Assembly: GCF_003945595.2 (NCBI RefSeq)
Contig: NW_024104421.1
Span: 3,720,001 to 3,784,000 of the forward strand
Direction: 5' to 3'
Origin: Pipra filicauda
Lineage: Eukaryota > Chordata > Aves > Passeriformes > Pipridae
Length of the DNA stretch: 64,000 bases
A program made the translations under genes and the position numbers. Below, in pieces: positions 25,826 through 37,455 of this stretch (positions within the stretch are counted from its first letter, which is position 1; each line of letters opens with the position of its first letter). The notes beneath the pieces were generated by a model that was not told the origin of the DNA, did not search any database, and saw only the letters and a program-made list of their open reading frames with translations.

Positions 25826-28800
25826 GTCAGTCCCCTTTGCCCAGGAGGGAAATAGAAGTTTTATGCTCACACTTCTGGAAATCTGCCCTGCACGTTCATT
25901 CATTTTAAACTTGGACACAGTAAGGTTGGAATCGTGCTACATCTAATTGTATATTACATTTTTCATCCATGATGGTCTTGGCATGCCTCGAGTTGTAATA
26001 TATTGCTGTGGATTCTTCTCTGAAGGTTTTTAAATCTCAAAAGTGGGTCTTGTTTTATTCTCCCTTATTCCCAGATGGCCTGGATCATACTTGCACACGT
26101 TCTCAGTAGTGATTCAGAAAAGCCAACTACTTTTGTTGGAGTTTTTAATTACATTTTTCTTGTTGGTCACAGAGATATTATGTTTTGGTTTTGAGAGGTA
26201 AAACAGAAGCTTATATGTGTGTTTGTGGCAAGCTTGACTAGGATTATTAAACAAAAATAGTTGCTACAGCTCAATAATTGTATACATCAAGAGGGGAAAA
26301 AAACCCCAAACAATCTAATGCACGTGCATAACATGAGGTGTTTCCTTGTCTGTTCTAAACTGATTCTAAAAATGGATCATACACCCCTTGGAAGGACTGG
26401 GATAAAGAAATGATATTAGGAGAGTAAGATTTGTCTTACCTTATTTTTGTCAATAGTATCACTACACAGCCAGTGAATACCAGGCCATCCAGCATGCTCT
26501 TCGGCAGAGGCTGGGTCCAGATTATATCAGCAGTCGCCAGGCTGGAGGAGGACAAAAGGTAGGAGCACACATGCACAGATGTTTCTACTCCATTTTTTTC
26601 CCTCTAGGGTTTAAAAAGTTACAGTATTCCTGATTTTTTTTGAAGGTAATTTCCTGCTAGTAGTTTAATATGCAGATATGAATGCAAAGTCAGCATGGCG
26701 TAAATTCTAACTTTCATTGAGCCACAGATCCCTTTTACACTTAAAAAAAAGACTTAATTTTTCAGTGCTTCATCCTTTACAAGGGAATGTTTATCCGCTT
26801 GTGCAACACTGAGATGTTTTCCTTATTTTTTCCCAGAACTGGACTATATGAAGCATTATATAACACTGGCTATGTTTTACCATCTTTAGTCTCCTCTAGC
26901 TCTGCCTTCCATTAAGTCATATTTGTTGTTATATTAACCTCCATCACAGTTGCTGGAAGAGAGTGAACCTAAAGCTGCACCATCATCCTTTTATTCACAT
27001 TACCTGAACCTTGAACTTAGCCAGGTTTCCTCAGTGTGAGGTGATGAGTGTAATCCCTCTTTGAAATAAAGATGTGTAGAGATGTGTGCACAGGTCCCTG
27101 TGTTTATATGCATATTTATGTGTTTATGCTTTTCTTTTCAGGTCTGTTACATTGAGGGTCACAAGGTCATCAGTCTGGCCAACGAGATGTTTGGCTTCAA
27201 TGGCTGGGCTCATTCAGTCACTCAGCAGAACGTTGGTGAGTGTCTCCTGAGGGCAAAGAAATCTTCCCTCCCCCTTGTTTCACTGTGGAGGAAAAGTCTC
27301 TCAGATAAGGGCCAGGATACCTATCCTAGAACTTGGTCACTCCAAACAACCTGGAGAGAGGCATGTACAATTTCCAGGTGCTTTAACAGTTAGTAAAAAT
27401 TAGAGAAATTGAATAATAATGGAGCTTCTGTTTTCTTTTTACATGTCATAGTCATTACTCTGAAGGTGTTTATGATTATTCTTGAGGTATTCTAATCAGG
27501 TCTCTGATCTCTATGGGAACACTCAGTCAAGAGTAATTACAATTAAACTATTTAACACCCAGCAGCCCTGAGCCAGCTTTCATACTCACCTGTAATTTTT
27601 ATACTCTAACCAGATCATATTCTCAGTTAATATTCCCCTAATCTTTAGGGACCCATCTTTTTCTGCAGACTCCTCTTCTAGCTAATACCTAGTACTGAGA
27701 TATTTATAATAGAAAGCTTTAGAAAAAATTTTCACTATAATTTGGTCTTCAGGTGATCTTAAAGCTTCAACCTCTTCCATCTCAATAGCTGAAATAGTAC
27801 CTACCAGAGAAGTGTTGTTCTTGTTTGCAGATCTGCTGTGCTTATGCTAAAGACTCGTTGTGGAAGTAGGTCAAAGTAGCTCCTTAAAAGTACTTTCTTT
27901 CTCCTCCCCACCTTCAGAAATCTTTTCTTAACTCAGGCTGCTAGATTCTAGAAATAGAATAACTTACTTCATTGCTTTCCATCTATTCTGCACCACTTTT
28001 TTTCCTCTTTTTAGTCAAGAAAGGACTGACATCCTTCAAACTCCTCCCTTTTTCAAATAATGCCATAAGAAGTCATTCCTTAGAGATTCAGAGGATTCTG
28101 TTATGTTTTAAATTCCTGGGTAGAAAAAGGGGGCTTGCACCTTCAGCAGGATCACAAAACAATGAAACAAATAGACCAGATGAGTACAGAAGGGCTCTTG
28201 CACCCCAGAACGGGGTGAACTCCAAATTTCATTTCAGACGTGTGTCCTGTTTCTGTTAGACTTGCAAGACTGCTAACTAGAGTGCTCTATGTGTATTAGT
28301 TAGCATTGCTTTTGGTGTGAAGTAAGGTACTTTAGAGATTATGACTGAGAGTTGTATTGCAACCTCTTCAGCTCTTCAGGCATTCTGTCCTGGATAAAAC
28401 ATTTATGCAAATTTTTACAAATTGGAACCTTCTGGTATGTAATAGGAAAGAAATTACTTGTGTAGACTACAGTTTCTTTTCCATTGTTGTTTTATAAATT
28501 AGCACTTAAAATCTCTCCTTCCAGCTGAAAAAATTGTTATTCTTTGAACATTTAGGATACATATATGAATTATTAGTAACATTTGCAACTCTTTCTTCTT
28601 TCATATGTTAGCATTCTCAAGCTACAGTTAATATTTTGTAAGTCATGCTCCATTTTACAGAAGGTGATACAGTATCTTAGGAACATTCAGCAAGTATGGT
28701 ACAGGTTTATGAATGTCCTTAAAGGACAAAAAAACTAAATGTGGACCAGAAGCCTTTTGTATTATTTAGGATGTTGCTTTTCCCTCCCCCAGACTTTGTT

Positions 28801-31800
28801 GACCTCAACAATGGCAGGTTCTATGTGGGTGTCTGTGCTTTTGTCAAAGTTCAGCTTAAGGTAAGTGGATTTTTTTTGTTTGCTCTGTCTGTAGTTGAGC
28901 AATTTGAAGCTGGGAATGAAAGGTCTTGCATAGGTCAGACTGTGGCCCTGGAGTACTGTGCTGCAGCAGGAAATCTAGTGCTGTCCAAAACATGGACATT
29001 GCTATAGAACAACCAGCTAAGAGCAAGTAATCAGGCTTAGGAAAGCACAGCACCTAACAACAAGTGCTGTATGTGTAGAATTTCCCTTCTACTTACTTAA
29101 AATTTTACTGCAGGATGGGTCATACCATGAAGATGTGGGATATGGAGTCAGCGAAGGCCTGAAGTCCAAGGCCTTATCCTTAGAAAAGGCAAGAAAGGAG
29201 GCAGTAACAGATGGACTGAAGAGGGCACTCAAGTAAGTGAAGATCAGCACTGGCACATTTTCAGAAGTTATGTGAGAATGAAGTGTTATTTTTCAGTCAC
29301 AGTGAGCTCTCTTGTTTCTCAGGTGCTTTGGGAATGCTCTTGGGAACTGCATCCTAGACAAGGACTACCTACGAGCCGTGAATAAGCTTCCACGTCAGGT
29401 ACAGAACACGGGCTGTTAGAGCAGGGACTGCAGAACATCCACTGCTCCTGGTCCTTCATGTTGTAAAGTTTATAAATAGTGATATCAGTGCATCTCATTT
29501 TTGAATGTTACCAGCCTGGAGACCAATAGACTTTGTAACAAACAGTTCACACAAACCAGCAGGCAGAGTTTTTCCCTGGCATTTACCACAACTACTCCAA
29601 ATTTTGACTCTTTGCAGCAGACAAGTTTGCTGTGGCAAAGAAAGTATCTGACTCAAAATCTCGTGTGACATTTATGGCCATGTTGTCTAAATCTCTCTGT
29701 TCAATGCCAGTAATCCATGCCTTAACCAAACTGGCTCCTTCCCAAAAGAACACTGCAGACTATTAGATGCCTCTGTGATAGAAAGGGTGAACTAAACTGT
29801 TTAGACTGGACCCATGACAGCTTTCAGCTGTTGCCAGTCATTTCAAGGTTTTACCACAGAACAGCAAAACAGGTAACACTTTTATTTTGTTTTGTGAGGA
29901 GTATACAAATGGCCCTGCAAATGTCCTCTGCCTTGCTTCAAATTGTGCTGATAGCTGAGTTTTGCAACTGAATTATGAGAGCAGGATGTACTGGCTTTGG
30001 CTGTTGGAGGATGAGGAATAATATTAGGAAGAACTACACTCTTATTTATTTGTGTTAAATACTTGATATGATACTACTGGCAAACTGGCTCTTCCATGTA
30101 TGAAGAATTAGCATGTACAACTGATGTATACTTGAACACTTGAACTATGGTTCTTATCCTTCACAAACAATAAGAAACCACATTACATCTTGCTTTGCTT
30201 TTTGGACTCCTTATGTTTCAGTTTGCAAGGAAAAAGAGCTGCAGTTACTTTACCCTCTGTGAAACACTATGTCAGTGAACCTGAGGTAACCAGCACCGTG
30301 GAGAAATGCCTCTTCTGGAGATCTTTGGTCCAGAGGGACATACAATAAATTGTGATGTCCATCTTCACCAGTGACAACCATTCTGTAACCCCTTTATTGT
30401 GTGCTCTGATGTGACATAACAGTCTTCCAAGTATCCAAGTTGTCCTGGCTGTTCCTGAGGTGGCAGCTCAGTGACCAACATGGATTTTGCCAGCTCCAGC
30501 TGAGGGCAGGAGGCTTCTAGGGGGTGACCTACCTTGTGGACTGAGGAAAAACAAAGCCTTTTACAGCTGCTGATCCATGGAGTTTCACACTAAAGTTTCC
30601 TTCAGTCACACTAGGATTTACCAAACCCCACTAGATGCCCAGAGCTATGAGGTGATTCTCTCTAGCTAAAGGCTGTAGGAGCAGATCCAAAGTGACACCT
30701 CACCAAGTAAAGACAGCCCAAATCTCTGCTTTGCCGTTGCCAGGGTCACTGTCTGTTAGAGGCATTGCCGCAAATTTGTAAAATCACAGAGCCAAAACAT
30801 CCCATCTTTAATAAACAAGAACGGTGTAGCTTCCTCAGAGGCCTCGTGGTTGCAGAACTGAGTCAAGGTTTGCTGTGCCCTTTCGCACAAGTGTGCAAAC
30901 AGAACTGGTAGAACTGACAGGCTCGGCAACAGCCTCGTGGGTCTCTCTGAGAAGCTGTAAAATGCTGCATCGATCACCTGCACCTGTTCTTGTTTGCAGA
31001 GCACAGTGTGGGGAGACAGGGGCTATCTGCCCTGAAGCACCGAGGGATTAAACTAACAAAAAGGCACATGAATTCGGTGATTAACTAACTGAATTACTGT
31101 GTACTGAAAAAGCATTTCAGCTCTCTAACTCACTGGTCGACTTGGAGCAAACAAAATGAAACAACCTGTGCTTATTTCATTAATTGGATGATGGAAATTT
31201 CTGAACATTTTCTCTTTTTTTGTCCTTTTTTAGGTACCCCCTGAGTTAAATTTGGTCACAGCTAAAATGCAGGACTATGAGCCTGAAATAGAGAAAGCGA
31301 GATACACCAGCTATTTGGAAAGGCAGAACACAGCAGGGAGACAGCACTCTGAGGTGGCACCTCACTGTGAGCCTGGTGAGACTGAGGCTGCTATAGTGAC
31401 AGTAGATCAGAAACAGCCAAATGGTCCCAGGTGAGACTGCTGTTATACCTGTATTTTATAAAGTATATTAGAAGTTACCGTACCTTTTAAAACACATGGA
31501 CAGCCCAATACCAAAGATGCCCTAAAACACTAGTTCAGTGGATTTTCTTTACTGTTATTTCTTAATGAATTTTTTCTTCATAAAATGTAACTGCTGAAAT
31601 CCTGTTTGTCCTTGTGCTTGCTGGGGGGGGAAGGGACAGGAACACAGACTCCTTGGCTATGGAGTGTGATGCCACTTACCAGCGGAAATTGCGACAGAAG
31701 CAGCTACAGCAACAGTTCCGGGAACAGATGGAGAAAAAGCATCAGGTTCCAGCAGTTACTCCCAACAGCAAACAGGGTAATAAGACATGGCATTAAAAAC

Positions 31801-33520
31801 TGGCAGTTCCCATGATAGCTGCTGGCAGGCACACCTTACCCTCAGTACTGGAGCCTGATCAGCTTCAGGTGCTTTTGTGCTGAGACATCAACGCACCTTT
31901 GAGGCCAAAGGAAGGAGAATTATCCTCCTTTCCCCCCCCCTTATGTTCTTAAAGTGGCAGGAATATCAGCTCTAAGCCAGCATCATTAAAACTGCAATTT
32001 TCCAGCCTAAAGCTGTTGTCAGCACCGTTAACCTGCTGCACCCAAGCTGAGGCTGCAGGCAAATATTAACCATTGAGATGTTGCCTTTTACTCATGGGGA
32101 ATTCTGGAACCTGGAGGTGGGGGGAGCAGGCTAAAAGAACCATGTTAAAGTAGCACACTTGCTCTTGTCAGACAACATCAGGTACAAAATCTTACTGTTT
32201 TACATCCTGCTACTAAGTCATAACTAGCTCTAGGAAAAAAGAGGATACCTGGTGCAGCTGCTGGTTATCATTTCAGACTCGTGCTCTGTTAAGAAGGAGC
32301 AAAGGGTTCTTCTGTATTTCTGATATTAATCTCTTCTTGTGTTACCTCCTTCCAGCAACATCTGATCCTCCCATAAAGCACAGCACTCCAGCAGTACAAC
32401 AGGAACTAGCAATAGAAGAGGAGTTCTTTGCAGGTCAGCCAAAAATTGATAAGTGTTAAATCATTAGTATTTAAATCAGCTCTTCAAAATACAATGTAAA
32501 GGTAAAAGCTCTGAAGAATTGGAATAACAGGAGTGTAAGTGTGAGTCTAATCTTAACAATACATACTTTGCTTAAGTGGCAGGGAGATGATGTCCATCAC
32601 TATGAGGGGTTTTCCACTTAGGCTCCTGAGTAGAGTTGTTATATTTATTTGGTAAACACTTTTCTTGAGGTGATACTGCACAGAAACAGATCTTTGCAGG
32701 TGGGGTGGGTGTCTTTTCCTAGTATAACTTTGGCTGTTTGTGTCACACTTACACCATGGTGCCTGGACATGGCTTAAGTCCACAGCTCAAGGGGCAGGAC
32801 CATTCCCTGCTGTGCACTGCCATTAAAAATGCTTTACAGGTTAAATTTTATAGTAGCCACTGCTTGTAGGAAAAGAGTGTGCTGATCTTGGAGTTACTGT
32901 CATTCCTGTAGTACAACACTACCGTCGTGGATCACCTTCTCATTCATTCCAGATGATCCTGAACTCTGGGACATTTCCTTGGAGAGCACTGATCTTAAGG
33001 TAACAGGTACCCAGGTGGCAGACCCATCATCAGCTGGACACCAGACACCTAAAACAGCCCACGGACCTCACCCAATGAGGACCCGTAACCGGACACCTCA
33101 CAGAACAAACCACCACAAAGCCTCTGCCAGACTCGCACAACTGCAGCCACCTGCTACACTCATGAGCAACAGCAGTGCCAGCCCAGGTAGGTGCTGCCAA
33201 AAATGACTGACTTCTGTCCTAACACTGGCTCTTGGCTTTGAAAGCAGCGCTGTTAGATTAGTGAAGTGGAGCGGGAGAAACATTCCTCTTTTCTTGGACC
33301 TGGCTGCAGGTGCTGTGACAGTGGGCTCGGAGAACTGTCTGGTTTTTTCCATCCCACTGTCCTATCAAGGAAGAATTAGACAAAGAGTTGAGGAGCGCTT
33401 TTAGAAGCAGAAAAAAAAGCATTAAGAAGCTTCCATCTCTCCCTCTCTCCCTGTTTGGCAGGGTGCAGCCCCCTCAGGAGAAGTCAGAGTATGAAGAAAA
33501 GGAGACTGGAACCTACGTAA
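25739..33520 (+). CDS. RAD52: RAD52 homolog, complete spliced coding sequence (11 coding exons)
   Basis: RAD52 forms a ring that binds single-stranded DNA and RPA, anneals complementary strands and assists RAD51, acting in the nucleus in single-strand annealing and related break repair. Joined exons: 25739-25825, 26457-26558, 27142-27235, 28793-28860, 29114-29232, 29323-29398, 31234-31430, 31640-31776, 32356-32433, 32953-33186, 33462-33520; 1,251 nt, 416 codons, phases consistent throughout, close to the usual vertebrate length. Residues 1-29 are Ser-rich. Residues about 30-182 form the conserved annealing domain ([50 protein letters not shown]). R56, K153 and R154 correspond to human DNA-contact residues R55, K152 and R153. 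Residues about 262-281 ([13 protein letters not shown] and following) match the RPA-binding side of the human protein. An acidic EEEFF/DPELWD segment follows at about 314-326, then a basic stretch with NRTPHR, and a KKRR tail that resembles the human C-terminal nuclear signal. No frameshift or lost key residue was seen. Confidence 0.97.
25826..26456 (+). other. RAD52: RAD52 intron 2
   Basis: Ordinary intron bounded by GTCAGT and TTGTCAATAG. Nothing else was recognised. Confidence 0.85.
26457..26558 (+). CDS. RAD52: RAD52 exon 3
   Basis: 34 codons, phase 0 to 0, residues 30-63: [12 protein letters not shown] then [15 protein letters not shown]. It opens the annealing domain and carries R56, the equivalent of human R55 in the inner DNA groove. 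Donor is AAG/GTAGGA. Confidence 0.97.
26559..27141 (+). other. RAD52: RAD52 intron 3
   Basis: Intron with a CTTTTCTTTTCAG acceptor; no other feature was seen. Confidence 0.85.
27142..27235 (+). CDS. RAD52: RAD52 exon 4
   Basis: 31 codons plus one base, residues 64-94: [18 protein letters not shown] then [13 protein letters not shown], near-identical to vertebrate RAD52. Donor GTGAGT; ends in phase 1 (the D95 codon is split). Confidence 0.98.
27236..28792 (+). other. RAD52: RAD52 intron 4
   Basis: Intron of 1,557 nt ending in TTTTCCCTCCCCCAG. The open frames inside are short and unrelated to the gene. Confidence 0.85.
28793..28860 (+). CDS. RAD52: RAD52 exon 5
   Basis: 68 nt completing D95 and reading [20 protein letters not shown] to residue 117, the central beta-sheet of the annealing domain. 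Followed by a perfect GTAAGT donor. Confidence 0.98.
29114..29232 (+). CDS. RAD52: RAD52 exon 6
   Basis: 119 nt, residues 118-156 plus two bases: [20 protein letters not shown], then [19 protein letters not shown]. It contains K153 and R154, matching human DNA-contact residues K152 and R153. Donor GTAAGT; ends in phase 2. Confidence 0.98.
29323..29398 (+). CDS. RAD52: RAD52 exon 7
   Basis: 76 nt completing K157 and reading [20 protein letters not shown] to KLPRQ (residue 182), the end of the conserved domain. Donor GTACAG; phase 0. Confidence 0.97.
29399..31233 (+). other. RAD52: RAD52 intron 7
   Basis: Intron of 1,835 nt between the conserved annealing domain and the divergent C-terminal half. 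Ends in a long T-rich tract and TTAG. No repeat or exon was recognised inside. Confidence 0.85.
31234..31430 (+). CDS. RAD52: RAD52 exon 8
   Basis: 65 codons plus two bases, residues 183-247: begins VPPELN, includes [19 protein letters not shown], then an acidic, poorly conserved stretch. It corresponds to the human segment with EPSVEEARYNSC. Donor CAG/GTGAGA. Confidence 0.94.
31640..31776 (+). CDS. RAD52: RAD52 exon 9
   Basis: Residues 248-293, with [20 protein letters not shown], which matches the human RPA-interaction region. The 5' edge is ambiguous: acceptors CAG (ending 31639) and AAG (ending 31633) are six bases apart and both keep frame, the latter adding Arg-Asp. Both sit behind an unusual G8 run that separates them from the pyrimidine tract. 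Donor CAGG/GTAATA; ends in phase 1. Confidence 0.93.
31777..32355 (+). other. RAD52: RAD52 intron 9
   Basis: Intron of 579 nt ending CCTCCTTCCAG. It holds a C-run near 31932-31940 and nothing else recognised. Confidence 0.85.
32356..32433 (+). CDS. RAD52: RAD52 exon 10
   Basis: 78 nt, residues 294-319, ending IEEEFFA: a Pro/Thr-rich linker leading into an acidic-aromatic motif. In human the equivalent region lies near the RAD51-binding segment. Donor GTCAGC; phase 1. Confidence 0.92.
32434..32952 (+). other. RAD52: RAD52 intron 10
   Basis: Intron of 519 nt with acceptor CATTCATTCCAG. The 76-codon minus-strand frame here is not supported as a gene. Confidence 0.85.
32953..33186 (+). CDS. RAD52: RAD52 exon 11
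   Basis: 77 codons plus flanking partial codons, residues 320-397: [15 protein letters not shown], then a basic, Pro/His-rich stretch with [14 protein letters not shown] that aligns with human QNRTPHS. Donor is CCAG/GTAGGT. If the intron is retained, the frame reads six more residues and stops at TGA 33204-33206. Confidence 0.93.
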
Positions 33521-34235
33521 GGCACCCAGTGGTATCCGTACCTCCATCACAGGACCGCAGTTGGCTTTTCAAATTATGTCAAATGGACTTTGCTGCATAT
33601 TATGGTGAAGCAACAGAGAAGAGTTTCGTACAGCCAGCAAGAACTTCATGTACTTTTAGGTTATTGCATATTTCAGATGCCTTTTTCTATAAACAAGCAA
33701 TCATTTGTGCTTCTGCAGCACTGGTGGACGGTACGTGTAATTTGCCTGAAACAGGAACAGAATGAATTGTTAAAAATGAGATGCAATTAATAGCTTCTCT
33801 CTCTCTCCCTCAGTGCTACAGTTCAGCACAGAGGAAAGAGATTTTTAGTGAAATGGGGAGCAGGTGGGTTACGGTCAGAGGACAGAACATCTGAGCTGTG
33901 GCTGCCCATCTGGCGAGGCTGAGGGTGTGACGCTGTGGCAGCATCTGAGGTGCAGCCCAGCCTTTTCCCTGTGGCTGCACAAACGGGGTCAGAGCCCATC
34001 ACTCTTCCTCAGCCTATTCCTCAGCCATCCCAGGCAGCAGCAGCAGCACCTCCACTTCCAGCCCTGCCTGTGGCACAGGGCAGGAGCACACCAGGACTGC
34101 TGCCAGCACTGTGTGGCATCACAGACAGTGTTTGCTCGGATCCTTTGTGAAATGAATGGGAGCTGCACTTCTGTTTTTAAATAAGCTTTCGACCCTTGTC
34201 AATACAGAAATAAACATGAAATTTGCAAAGCAAAC
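33462..34235 (+). CDS. RAD52: RAD52 terminal exon (coding 33462-33520) and 3'UTR
   Basis: The acceptor CTCTCTCCCTGTTTGGCAG is followed by 18 residues, [18 protein letters not shown], and TAA at 33518-33520. The tail aligns with the human end SQDMKKRKYDPS, which fixes the frame. It is shorter than a normal open-frame cutoff and overlaps an unrelated 125-codon frame. An AATAAA at 34209-34214 with a GT-rich stretch at about 34246-34262 predicts cleavage near 34230, giving a 3'UTR of about 0.7 kb. Confidence 0.92.
34209..34214 (+). terminator. RAD52: RAD52 poly(A) signal AATAAA
   Basis: First canonical hexamer after the RAD52 stop, with a GT-rich downstream element 30-50 nt further on. Confidence 0.7.
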
Positions 34236-36250
34236 CACGCTGGGAGCTGTTTGTGTCTCTGTGCCCTTCCAGCCTTTACAACTGGCTCCCTGTTTGACAG
34301 CCTCAAAGGAGTTAACACCTTCCAAATGGAAGCTAAAGAGGAACCACGCGTCTGCACAGCCTCACGTTTGCTTTAGGATGGGCAAACAGAAAACCTCACA
34401 GGGTTTAAAGGTTAGAGCAAAGCCAACAGCTGTTCCTTCTAGTAAGAAGGTCAAAGGAAGAATTTTTAAGTACTATTGGAATAATACTCCTGTATCCATT
34501 TGGAGCAGCTCCATGCTGAAAAGGGAGGAGTTCTGCTGGGCTGAACTATCTGTTCTCTTCCTCTACAGTGAAGTGGTTCAGCAGTAGCTCCACCACCAAA
34601 TCAGGGTTCAGGCACCTGTGCTGGCAGCACTGCTCCTGGCAGGGTGGTTCCACCTTCCCCAGGAGGGAAGCCTGGTAACTGCAGTTCCCACCTGCAGTGC
34701 TGGAAGTAAAGAGGATGATACTGTGTGACTGGAATTTACAGCTGGACCAGGAAAATTTACATAAACCCTGGGATTAGTCCAAGCCTGACATCAACGTCAG
34801 GCTTGAAACAGGACCCTATTCCTGTGCTTTGCCATCACTGCTCTGTCTAAATGTGGACACATTTGAAACATCCAGCATTTATTCCTATTCCTCCTACAGT
34901 GCCTTTACCACTTAATCAGTCCTTTCCCCTTAAATATCCTCTACTGTCCACTTACCTCCTCAACAGGACAAGGAACAGCACAGAAAGACAGGACAAGCCG
35001 TAATTAATGGTAATAGATTATATCTAAAAACAAGTTGCACATTTCACCGTACTCATTTCTTGCCAATTCAGTGCTGCCTTCGGAACAACTCAGGGAAGAA
35101 ACACATTCCACATGTTTGAGTCATGCACTCGCTGTTGAAACCATATACCTGCTAGGAAGGAAGGCAACGTGCAGACACTCAGAATTACTGAATTCAAAGC
35201 CGCTCCACACTTTTACAATGAAAAACATTCAAAAGTCTCATATAAACGTAACTGCCTCAGCTTTCTTGACTCTGGAAACAGTGCCAGTGTAGCTGTGCCT
35301 CCTCTAAGAGAGATCATCACAAGGAGCCTCTCAGGATTGGTCCCTTTGAAAAGGGCAGGAAAACTTATACTTGGAGCTTTTTTTCCCTTTGAGGCCTTGC
35401 GCAGCATGAGTCATAACAGAAGCTGCTCTTAAAATGGAAAGAAATGCAGCAGCAATTAGTGTTTAGAAATACCAAATTCCTGCAAGTCTATAGTTGAGAA
35501 TGACCCTGTGAAGCATTTCCACAAATCTAAGGATTGAATTCCTGTTATAGAGCTCAGCGAGTTCCTTCTCCCCAGCCCCACAGGTGCACATCCCTGCTCC
35601 TGTCCACCCCAGAGCAGAGGGCAGGGGAGCCAACAGAGGGAGAGTCCCCAGGAAGGGCGCTCCCCCCTCCCTTGCAGCGCTCCCCACTCTTGCTTCACTG
35701 CCAAAACCAAGCACAGGACCTCACCAGTGACGCTCCCTCCACCTGTGCTTCTGACAGGGGAGCCACCAAGTTCTTGTCTGTCAGAGCTGAGTGTGTTTGG
35801 CAAGTCTGTGACATTCCCAGCCATAAAGGCAGTCCCACAGCTGATCCATTATCCTGCACATCTTCTCCCTCCCACTCCCTCAAGCCACTCCTCTCCTAAA
35901 GATTCATTCTACAAATTATTCCTTGTAGTACCTTGCTTTGGAGTGTCCTATTAAAGGCCAAAGGCTCGTGACTGGTCACTGCTTTTGAGAAGTGAAGGGT
36001 CTCACTAAATTGGGTTTCTTGTAGTTTCCTGTGATAAACTGACAAATTGGGTAACAGTTCCATCACTGCAGGAAGAGGATGGAAGGGCTGGAACCTGCTT
36101 TTCAACAAGAAATCCCACAGCTCAACAAAAGCAGGTTTGGTTTATTTGAGTGGCTTCATTCAACAGTCTGCAAAGGTGACAGACCGGAGCACAGGGCGCA
36201 GTCGTACGAGAAGCGCAGTGCCTGCGTTTAGTGCAAAACATACGACTAAC
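34236..36250. other. RAD52-WNK1 convergent intergenic region
   Basis: About 2 kb between the predicted RAD52 cleavage site and the WNK1 cleavage site on the other strand. It contains a short perfect hairpin (34781-34804) and several frames of 60-140 codons on both strands without family resemblance. No RNA gene or repeat element was recognised. Confidence 0.7.
34781..34804. repeat. Perfect 9-bp inverted repeat
   Basis: AAGCCTGAC and GTCAGGCTT enclose a 6-nt loop. No U-run follows on either side and the stem is far too short for a microRNA precursor. Confidence 0.85.
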
Positions 36251-36282
36251 TACGGCCAGGGAAGCCCCAAGTTTCAATTCAT

Positions 36283-36304
36283 TTTATTTTTTTTTATTTT
36301 TATT
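36283..36304 (-). terminator. WNK1: WNK1 poly(A) signals (three AATAAA)
   Basis: On the minus strand AATAAA occurs at 36299-36304, 36293-36298 and 36283-36288. The cluster ends the AT-rich 3'UTR and is followed by GC-richer sequence, so cleavage is expected at about 36255-36275. Confidence 0.75.
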
Positions 36305-37409
36305 TTTTACAGTGTACATTGTTAAATAATGTAAAGAAAACGCTTGTAATTCAGAAACAGATTTTATGTGGAAAAAGATACTCAAAGTGTAATATTAAAC
36401 AAAATAATTTAACAGTTCAGTAGCATTAGTTTATTCCTCTAGACTTCAGTTATTCATCCACAGGAGGAGAGGGAGGGAGGGGGAAAAAAAAAAAAGAAAA
36501 TCAATGGTAAATAAAACCAGTTCTTGCATAACATTAAGTGAAAAAACGCCCTCAAAACTTATTAGATCAAATTTAAATAACCACGTGCTGCATTCAGCTG
36601 ACCAGTTCCAATGCCATGAATATTCCCCTTGTCTCATTACTGCCTCAGGTTTGTCACCGCTCCCGTTTCCACTGGCCATGCCCAAGAGACTCCTCTGCAT
36701 CTATCCCCGCAGATGGAGGAGCAGGCGTTCCTGTTCTGCCTCAGCCACCGGGGCCCTGCCCTCCCCCCTTCCAACACACCCCTTGAGCCTCCTCTCTCTC
36801 TCCCTGCAGCTCCAGCCTGCACCTGCTACACAGAACCAACCGGCCTCAGGGCCCAGAGCGGCTCCTCTCCAGCCTGGCCCTGCTGCCAAAACTGCTGTAA
36901 AACAAGCAACAGGAATGGAACGGATCTCACACACTTCTTTGTAAAAGTGAGAACATCCACAGACACAAAAACTCCCTAATAAGGCTCCGGGGGAGGAGGA
37001 ACAGCGCTCCTAGAAAACAATGTGGGCAAGTAACATCCCTGGTGGTGCACCAGCTTCCAGGATACTGGTGAGCTGCTCCCAAAGCACTGGGAAGCAGAAC
37101 TCTCATCCTTCACAGCTTTTTGCAGCACTACATAAATACTGGCTGGTATTATTTTGACTTTGAAGAGGAAACCAGTATTTCTTAAATATATAAAGGGAGA
37201 ATGACCAAAGCAGAAGATACAGTATAGGTACTAAGAGGTGACAGATAGTGACAGTCCTGGTACCAGCTTGAAATTTGTTAAGTGAACAAAATTGTAAATC
37301 CTCCAAGACAGACAGAGGAAACTTCTTGATGCCGGCTGTTTCAAGTACATCCATTGCCGGCAATGGACGTTGCACCAGGACAGTCTGTTCCTGGCTTAAA
37401 TGAATTTTA

Positions 37410-37410
<1 letters not shown>

Positions 37411-37455
<45 letters not shown>

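Noticed and set aside
33388..33765. 125-codon plus-strand frame over the last RAD52 exon
   Set aside because: Different frame from the conserved KKRRLEPT tail and extends into intron and 3'UTR.
34781..34804. microRNA precursor
   Set aside because: The stem is only 9 bp; a precursor needs a stem of roughly 22 bp or more.
35456..35899. Overlapping frames of about 60-120 codons in the RAD52-WNK1 intergenic region
   Set aside because: Both strands open by chance, no splice context or family similarity.
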